Part shown: piece by piece, positions 38,648-43,504 of the stretch | Layout of the letters: every line of letters starts with the position of its first letter | How positions within the stretch are numbered: position 1 is the first letter of the stretch | NCBI GenBank assembly: GCA_958448635.1 | Contig: CAUDEQ010000010.1 | Span: 1 to 43,504 of the forward strand | From: an uncultured Bacillota bacterium | GTDB lineage: Bacteria > Bacillota > Clostridia > Peptostreptococcales > Anaerovoracaceae | Direction: 5' to 3' | DNA length: 43,504 nucleotides | The notes under the pieces: generated by a model | The model's database searches: none | The model's input: only the letters and a program-made list of their open reading frames with translations | Told to the model about the DNA's origin: nothing | Translations under genes and position numbers: made by a program

Positions 38648-39109
38648 ATGGATCAGATTTTAAATGTAAGAAACAAAGTTATTCTCAGCCATGTAATGCA
38701 GCCAAGCCAGGCAAATCCTGCAGGCAACGTCCATGGCGGAGAGATCATGAAAATGATGGATACGGCAGCAGCCGCTGCAGCCACAAAATACTCCAAGGGC
38801 AACTGCGTTACAGCCAGAGTGGATGAGCTTCAGTTTCATCTTCCCATCTTCGTGGGTGCGCTGGTAACATGCCACGCATATATCGCATACGTGGGCAGGA
38901 CCTCCATGGAGGTATATGTTGACGTAATGGCCGAGGATCTGGAGTCCAACAGCACTCCTCAGAAGGCTCTTTCCGCATCCTTCACCATGGTGGCCATGGG
39001 CAGAAACGGCAGACCTCAGGAAATCAACAGACCTTACATTCCTGAAACAGAGGATGAAAAACGACTCCACGAAGCAGTCGTTGCCAGAAAGGATGCCGTA
39101 AAAAAATAA
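38648..39109 (+). CDS. Acyl-CoA thioesterase, hotdog fold
   Basis: The 153-residue protein opens with VRNKVILSHVMQPSQANPAGNVHGGEIMKMMDTAAAAAA, where the NVHGGEIMKMMD segment carries the catalytic acid region of the YkhA/BFIT-type hotdog thioesterases. Strands VDELQFHLPIFVGALVTCHAYI, RTSMEVYVDVMAED and SASFTMVAMG complete the fold. It hydrolyses acyl-CoA to fatty acid and CoA, substrate range unknown. AAGGAGG precedes the start. Confidence 0.9.
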   Translation: MDQILNVRNKVILSHVMQPSQANPAGNVHGGEIMKMMDTAAAAAATKYSKGNCVTARVDELQFHLPIFVGALVTCHAYIAYVGRTSMEVYVDVMAEDLESNSTPQKALSASFTMVAMGRNGRPQEINRPYIPETEDEKRLHEAVVARKDAVKK

Positions 39110-39147
39110 ACGCATCTGCGTTATCATATCGTTAAAGCCTATAATAC

Positions 39148-39190
39148 TCCACAAACCGATGGTGTGACGTCATCGATTTGTGGATTTTTT
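39148..39190 (+). terminator. Terminator of the thioesterase gene
   Basis: TCCACAAA (39148-39155) and TTTGTGGA (39177-39184) pair, with inner GATG/CATC, followed directly by T6 (39185-39190). Confidence 0.85.
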
Positions 39191-39228
39191 CTTTCATGAT
39201 TTATGAGCACCCTTAGCTTCCACAAGGC

Positions 39229-41175
39229 TCAGTCTATTTCGATCATCATCGCATTGTTGGTCAGCGGATCTCTTCTGGTATAGTCCATCAGCAGATAGCC
39301 TGACGATGTCTTTTCGAGATGGGTGTGCTTTCTCAAAATCCTCGGATCGTCGACATTTCTCAGCGCCTCGCCTGTAAGATATTTATGATATCTGGCTTCA
39401 CTGCTGTAGAATTCCTTGGCAAAAGCCTTGTCTGCCGTTTCGCCTCCGAGGAACAGCGGGCGAGACTTCACATTGTCTCTGGAATAGTAGTCCAGCACGA
39501 CGGCCTCCGATATTTCACCTTTACCGGCCGCTGCAGCGCCCTTTTCCATCATCAGCTCCGCCCTTTCCGAAATGATGCTCATCATGCTTTCAAACCTCGA
39601 GTTCCTGCTGAGATTTACCATGTCCAGCCCCCTTGCCGCATGCCATCTGCCGAGAGCTGCGAACATATCATAGGCGCTGTCGTGCATCTTCAGCAGCAGC
39701 TCCAGTGAACGTGTGAACTGCCCTGTATTGTAATACACCTCCACCATTTCCTCCACGTCCTTCAGCGCAAGTATATCGTCGTAGGACAGCCATCGCGTCT
39801 CCATCACCTCGTAAGGCGGCTCAGCAGTATATCGGATACCGTATTCCCCGCAGCTGCCCGCCATGGGAGATCCCTTGAGAACCTTTAAAAATCCCAGCTG
39901 CAGCTGCTGAGGCCGCATTGCGAAAACACGGTTGAATGAATTCCTGAAGCTTTCCAAATCTTCATACGGCAGTCCGGCTATGAGATCCAGATGGGCATGC
40001 ACGTTATTCGAAGCCTTTATTGCCTGCGTATTGCGACACAGTCTTTCAAGGTCGGTCTTCCTCGATATTGCCGCCAGAGTTCTTTCGTTGGCGGTCTGAA
40101 CTCCTATTTCCAGCTGTACCTGTCCCGGTCTCAGGCTGTTGAGTATTTCCATCTCCTCCTGATTCAGGATGTCTGCCGCCAGCTCAAAATGAAAATTCGT
40201 AACGCCGTTGTCGTTGTCTCTGAGGAACCTCCAGATTTCCGCTGCTCTGCCATGATCGCAGTTGAAGGTCCTGTCCACCAGCTTCACCTGAGGCACTTTA
40301 TTATCAAGAAAACGCATGAAATCACGCTTTACCAAATCCATGCTCCTGAATCTCAGCTTCCTGTCCACCGATGAAAGACAATAGCTGCATCTGAAGGGAC
40401 AGCCGCGGCTGGTCTCGTAATACATCACCTTGCCTGTCAGCCTGTCCATGTCCTCATATGGAAAGGGCAGTCCGTCCATGTCGAGGGGCTCCCGCAGCGC
40501 TGTCGTCCTCATATTTCCCCTCTCGTCCCGAAAAATGATGCCTGCCACAGCTTCGAAGTCTTTACTGACACAATCTCCGGCAAATTCAAAGCCCTCGCCG
40601 ACACGATCTCCGGCAATTTCAAAGACCTCGCCTGATTCGACTGATTCTTCGCTGCCGCATTCCTTTACCGCTGAGGTGTCGCGAATCATGCCCCCTGCAT
40701 AAAGGTCTTTCCCGCCTTCTGACGGTCTGTCCGAAGCTGCTGCGTATACCTCAAGCAGCTGTGCAAATGTCGCTTCTCCCTCTCCCACCATGATGCCTCG
40801 CAGATTTCCATGCTCTGACATGAGCCTTTCACCGTCAAAGGAGACTTCGGGACCGCCGAGCCATATTTCAGCTGCAGGCATGATTACAGCCAGATTCCTC
40901 AGGAGGCTTTCCACGAAGGATATGTTCCAGATATAGCATGAAAACATTATGATCTCCGCATCCTGCCTGTATATGTCCGCCAGCACCTTGCGTGCAGGCT
41001 GGTTTATCGTATACTCTGCCGTTTCAATGCGGATATCACCTTCGCCGCAGTCAGCCTCCGAGCTGTCCTCCTCCGCTGCAAGGCGCATGCTGCTTTCGGC
41101 ATATGCCTTCAGGCTGTGAACGGCCAGATTTAAATGTATGTACTTTGAATCTACCGAAACCAGTAAAACCTTCAT
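39229..41175 (-). CDS. B12-binding radical SAM protein, DUF4080 type
   Basis: The 648-residue protein starts behind AAGGTG. It has an N-terminal B12-binding-like domain (MKVLLVSVDSKYIHLNLAVHSL; EIIMFSCYIWNISFVE; EIWLGGPEVSFD; IMVGEGEATF), then the radical SAM core with TSRGCPFRCSYCLSS (CxxxCxxC, about residues 260-275), FNCDHGRAAEIW and LQLGFLKVLKGSPM. The C-terminal part (about 470-648) matches DUF4080. The linker between domains contains a 33-base tandem duplication (40567-40632) that adds repeated acidic residues. The reaction is unknown; DUF4080 proteins are common in Bacillota. The linker has no counterpart that I recognise. Confidence 0.9.
   Translation of the reverse strand: MKVLLVSVDSKYIHLNLAVHSLKAYAESSMRLAAEEDSSEADCGEGDIRIETAEYTINQPARKVLADIYRQDAEIIMFSCYIWNISFVESLLRNLAVIMPAAEIWLGGPEVSFDGERLMSEHGNLRGIMVGEGEATFAQLLEVYAAASDRPSEGGKDLYAGGMIRDTSAVKECGSEESVESGEVFEIAGDRVGEGFEFAGDCVSKDFEAVAGIIFRDERGNMRTTALREPLDMDGLPFPYEDMDRLTGKVMYYETSRGCPFRCSYCLSSVDRKLRFRSMDLVKRDFMRFLDNKVPQVKLVDRTFNCDHGRAAEIWRFLRDNDNGVTNFHFELAADILNQEEMEILNSLRPGQVQLEIGVQTANERTLAAISRKTDLERLCRNTQAIKASNNVHAHLDLIAGLPYEDLESFRNSFNRVFAMRPQQLQLGFLKVLKGSPMAGSCGEYGIRYTAEPPYEVMETRWLSYDDILALKDVEEMVEVYYNTGQFTRSLELLLKMHDSAYDMFAALGRWHAARGLDMVNLSRNSRFESMMSIISERAELMMEKGAAAAGKGEISEAVVLDYYSRDNVKSRPLFLGGETADKAFAKEFYSSEARYHKYLTGEALRNVDDPRILRKHTHLEKTSSGYLLMDYTRRDPLTNNAMMIEID
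40567..40632. repeat. 33-base tandem duplication inside the radical SAM gene
   Basis: Two adjacent 33-base units (40567-40599 and 40600-40632) differ at only a few bases. They keep the frame and encode a repeated acidic block (FEIAGDRVGEG / FEFAGDCVSKD) in the linker between the B12-binding and radical SAM domains. Confidence 0.75.
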
Positions 41176-41197
41176 CTGTCAAAACACCTTTTTCTGA

Positions 41198-42376
41198 TCA
41201 TTTGAATACGCCCTTTTCCTCCAGCTCATCGTAATCCATACCAAGAGAGGCCACTATCTCTCTGGTATGAAAGCCTGCGGGATATCCTGCAGTCTCATAT
41301 CTGCACGGGCATTTGCTGAGCTTTACGGCAGTGGCCAGCTGCTTCACCTTGACGCCTTGGTGCAGCGGCAGCTCCACCTCCACCACCATCTGCCTTGCCT
41401 TTATCTGCTCGTCCTGGAGGAGAGCCTCCTTCAAATCCAACACAGGCTGAACGCAGGCGTCGTATTTCGAAAACACGACCTCCCACTCAGCTCTCGTCTT
41501 AGTCTTGAATATGCCCCTTATCTGCGCCTTTACTTCATCGACATTTTCAGGCCATACAGTTCCCTCGATGAGATCCTCCCTGCCTATCGCCGTGCAGAAG
41601 CGGTTCCAGAACTGCGGCTCCAGCGAACCTACACTCATGTACTGCCCGTCCTTGGTCTCGTAAAAATCATATACGCAGCCTCCGTTAAGCCTTTCACCCT
41701 CTCTTTCAGGCTGCCTTCCGGAAACAAGGAAGCCGGCTCCGTCTATGCTGTTGAAGGGTACGCAGCCATCCATCATGGCCACATCTATGTACTGGCCCTC
41801 TCCTGTATTCCTCCTGTGATTGACAGCCGCCAGTATACCCACCACGGAATTCAGCGAGCCCACTGCGATATCGGCAATCTGAAAATTCATCAGAGACGGT
41901 CCTTCTGCTTTTCTACCTGCATGTGAAATTATTCCGCTGCGGGACATGTAGTTTATGTCGTGGCCTGCAGCATCCCTCAGAGGCCCCGTCTGCCCGTAGC
42001 CGGTCAATGAGCAGTATATCACCGCCGGATTTACAGCCCTCAAATCGTCATAGCCTATTCCCAGCTTATCCATAACGCCGGGTCTGAACTGCTCCAGAAC
42101 TATATCGTATTCCTTCACCAGCTCCTTGACTATGGCAACTCCCTCCTCCGTCTTGAGATTCAGGAACATGCTCTTCTTATTTCGTCCAAGCCACGCCTGA
42201 CATGCTGAAATCTCCGTTCCTTCTATAAACGGAGGATAGTCAGTAACTATATCGGGCTTGCCGGCGGAGCTTATCTTCAAAACCTCAGCTCCCATGTCAG
42301 CCAGCATCAGCGAAGCAAATGGCCCCGGCAGCAGCGTGGAAAAATCAAGTATTTTCAAATCACTAAGCGCACCCAT
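41198..42376 (-). CDS. Family III CoA-transferase (CaiB/BaiF)
   Basis: The ATG at 42376 (MGALSDLKILDFSTLL) is behind AAGGAGG; a start six codons earlier has no site. The 392-residue protein shows the family features: PGPFASLMLADMGAEVLKI, NKKSMFLNLKTEEG, QFRPGVMDKLGIGYDDL, CSLTGYGQTGPLRDAAGHDINYMSRSG blocks and the catalytic Asp in FQIADIAVGSLNSVVGIL. Family III enzymes move CoA between acids, for example in carnitine, oxalate, bile acid or aromatic acid metabolism; the substrate cannot be told. It ends 22 bases before the radical SAM gene start and is probably its upstream partner in an operon. Confidence 0.92.
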   Translation of the reverse strand: MGALSDLKILDFSTLLPGPFASLMLADMGAEVLKISSAGKPDIVTDYPPFIEGTEISACQAWLGRNKKSMFLNLKTEEGVAIVKELVKEYDIVLEQFRPGVMDKLGIGYDDLRAVNPAVIYCSLTGYGQTGPLRDAAGHDINYMSRSGIISHAGRKAEGPSLMNFQIADIAVGSLNSVVGILAAVNHRRNTGEGQYIDVAMMDGCVPFNSIDGAGFLVSGRQPEREGERLNGGCVYDFYETKDGQYMSVGSLEPQFWNRFCTAIGREDLIEGTVWPENVDEVKAQIRGIFKTKTRAEWEVVFSKYDACVQPVLDLKEALLQDEQIKARQMVVEVELPLHQGVKVKQLATAVKLSKCPCRYETAGYPAGFHTREIVASLGMDYDELEEKGVFK

Positions 42377-42411
42377 AATTTCCTCCTTTATCACATATCA
42401 TAATATTACCA

Positions 42412-42849
42412 TCAGGTGCGCGTTACTTCAAATAAAAAAAGAGTGCAAGTCAAAGTGCAAAACGCAAGCAAGGCTTCCTTTGCACCCATGCCGCCCTCAT
42501 TCATGCCGACCTCAAGGGGGGCGCTCTTCATAAGGTACTTTCTTTGATACTCCGTCATATCACCTCCCGCGATATTTCCTGCGCAAGGTACGACAATGGA
42601 TTTGTTGGCTGATTGAAACAGTTGTTCCGATCCAGCCAACATTTCTTTAGAATATTTCCTTATTTTTGTCGTATATAGCCCCTCCGTTGGCTGTTTTGCT
42701 GTGATGACATGTTTCAGCCAACACTTTTTGCCAATACTGTTGTCCAAAATCGCTTCTGCTTTATTGTCAGCCAACAGAAGCTTGTTTTTACCACTAAAAC
42801 ACCTCGATTCTGCGGGAAATGTTGGCTGATTTCCTTTCGTAACCTTCAT
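42412..42849 (-). other. Doubtful ORF spanning an inverted-repeat element
   Basis: A 145-codon open frame (MKVTKGNQPTFPAES to FEVTRT) runs leftward here. It has no ribosome site: the bases before its ATG are GTTGGCTG. It crosses the 8-base arms of the repeat modules in several reading frames (NQPT, LLAD, WLK, KQPT, MLAG, SAN), so the DNA repeat and not the peptide is conserved. The last 30 residues are hydrophobic (LLAFCTLTCTLFLF). I recognise no family. It is more likely a repeat or RNA element than a protein gene, but a small transcript may be read through it. Confidence 0.4.
42455..42485 (-). terminator. Hairpin with T run at the left end of the repeat element
   Basis: GTGCAAA (42455-42461) pairs with TTTGCAC (42479-42485). 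Read leftward it is followed, after a second GTGCAA-related word, by a run of seven T (42431-42437). It could end a leftward transcript of the repeat element. Confidence 0.4.
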
Positions 42850-42857
42850 CAGCCAAC
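42604..42857. repeat. Array of four 37-bp inverted-repeat modules (GTTGGCTG-N21-CAGCCAAC)
   Basis: Arms GTTGGCTG and CAGCCAAC occur at 42604/42633, 42686/42715 and 42821/42850, each pair exactly 21 bases apart. A fourth right arm at 42768 has a degenerate left arm (GTTGTCCA, 5 of 8) at the same distance, 42739. Module starts are 82, 53 and 82 bases apart, so modules 1 and 3, and 2 and 4, are each 135 bases apart. The 21-base spacers are all different. Each module can form a hairpin as DNA or RNA. Right arms are followed by A and often T-rich tracts. Confidence 0.75.
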
Positions 42858-42966
42858 ATCTTTAAGTAGCAAATATCACGCATTTGATTTTTGATGCGCC
42901 CCCTTTTTTTTCAAAAAAGTAAGACCTGTAAAGTATGATATGATTCAGATGAGATGGAGGTGTATT

Positions 42967-43467
42967 ATGACAAGGAATTATACAAAAGCCTTATAACTTC
43001 AGGTGGCAAGAGAAGCTCTTCTTCCGGAAAACAAGGACATGGAGCATGTGATCACCTAAAAATATGGTATCATGCCATGAACAGTAACGAAATGGAAAAA
43101 TCATCTCATGAATGATGGGCAATTTATGAGCAACGCATTTAATAATATGATCACAAGAGGATTTGGAAGTCCCTGCTGCATCATACACTCGGACAGAGGC
43201 AGCACCTACTGCTCCAAAGGCTGCAGAAAGATTATCAGTCGTTATGATTTCATCTACAGCATGAGCTGTAAAGGCGACTGCGGAGATAATGCTCCAATGG
43301 AAAGCTTTTGAGGCAAAATGAAATCAGAATAGCTTGCTGATAAATACGATACACTTATCGAAGCCAAACAGGACGTATACGAATACGTGTGGCATTTCTA
43401 TCCAAGAGAAAGACCACACGAGACATTTGGTTATGTGACTCCTTTGGAATATTATAGCAGGGGTTAA
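42967..43467 (+). pseudogene. Decayed IS3-type transposase, orfA and orfB remnants joined in one frame
   Basis: After GGAGGT, the ATG at 42967 opens a frame that reads an orfA-like HTH start (MTRNYTKAL, LQVAREALLPENKDMEHVI, KYGIMP). The same frame passes without shift into the orfB catalytic core, with CCIIHSDRGSTYCS (second catalytic Asp), GDNAPMESF (catalytic Glu) and the closing HFYPRERPHETFGYV, ending at a TAA at 43465-43467. Five in-frame stops (near 42994, 43057, 43078, 43309 and 43330) interrupt it. Most of orfA and the N-terminal half of orfB are missing, so a deletion joined the parts. It is not active. The right end after 43467 may hold the terminal repeat, but the window stops. Confidence 0.85.
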
Positions 43468-43504
43468 ACGAGGTTTGTTACTCTACTTTTATGGGTACAC
43501 CTCA

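Noticed and set aside
42604..42857. CRISPR array
   Set aside because: The 8-base arms are inverted, not direct, repeats of fixed 37-base modules at uneven spacing, and no cas genes are near.

Overview
The window reads as a chromosomal segment of an anaerobic Gram-positive Bacillota of class Clostridia. The signs are strong AGGAGG ribosome sites, sigma-A type promoters, collagen-like and CotH-type proteins, DivIVA/SepF division genes, two electron-transfer ferredoxins and a NiaR-type NAD repressor. The family cannot be fixed from the sequence; a Peptostreptococcales/Anaerovoracaceae-like or other Eubacteriales host is my guess. No rRNA, tRNA, CRISPR array or intact mobile element was seen.

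Layout. (1) 1-1300: two collagen-like (Gly-Pro-Thr) surface protein genes, the first cut by the window edge. (2) 1437-6291: leftward genes for a family 2 glycosyltransferase with a repeat tail, a CotH kinase-like membrane protein, a DUF4956 membrane protein, a VTC-domain protein and a lipoprotein with an RsgI-like extracellular domain. (3) 6450-8586: an OmpR-type response regulator and its histidine kinase, divergent from the lipoprotein. (4) 8724-11737: ppx and ppk1, polyphosphate turnover. (5) 12110-14797: an AAA ATPase, an EFR1-type flavodoxin-ferredoxin, a divergent Rrf2 regulator sharing a dyad/promoter region with it, and a small membrane-anchored protein. (6) 15025-19422: tsf and rpsB, a stand-alone LytTR regulator whose ribosome site lies in a hairpin, rpoZ-gmk and yicC; rqcH diverges at 19491. 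(7) 21219-24513: a lipase-like hydrolase, a 47-residue zinc-ribbon protein, a flavin reductase-like protein, rluD-type pseudouridine synthase and lspA. (8) 24543-31164: divIVA, sepF, yggS, an HlyD-like membrane protein, trmD, rimM, khpA, rpsP, ffh and ylxM, a long leftward housekeeping run. (9) 31236-33889: an AlkD-like protein, a pyridoxamine oxidase-like protein and a ferredoxin. (10) 34012-38519: the NAD de novo module nadA / nadB-nadC-niaR plus a DUF554 membrane protein. (11) 38648-42376: thioesterase, B12-binding radical SAM protein and family III CoA-transferase. (12) 42412-43504: a non-standard repeat element and a decayed IS3-type transposase.

How the genes work together. Polyphosphate is a possible thread in the left third (VTC-domain protein, PPK1, PPX), although VTC-domain proteins in CotH/DUF4956 clusters have no settled role. 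The nad genes form a coherent pathway with a probable repressor and a dyad over the nadB -35 element. The Rrf2/EFR1 pair looks like a small autonomous redox-response unit.

The strongest unexplained structure is at 42604-42857. Four 37-bp inverted-repeat modules (arms GTTGGCTG and CAGCCAAC, exactly 21 bases apart) are set 82, 53 and 82 bases apart, inside an ORF that has no ribosome site and reads the arms in several different frames.
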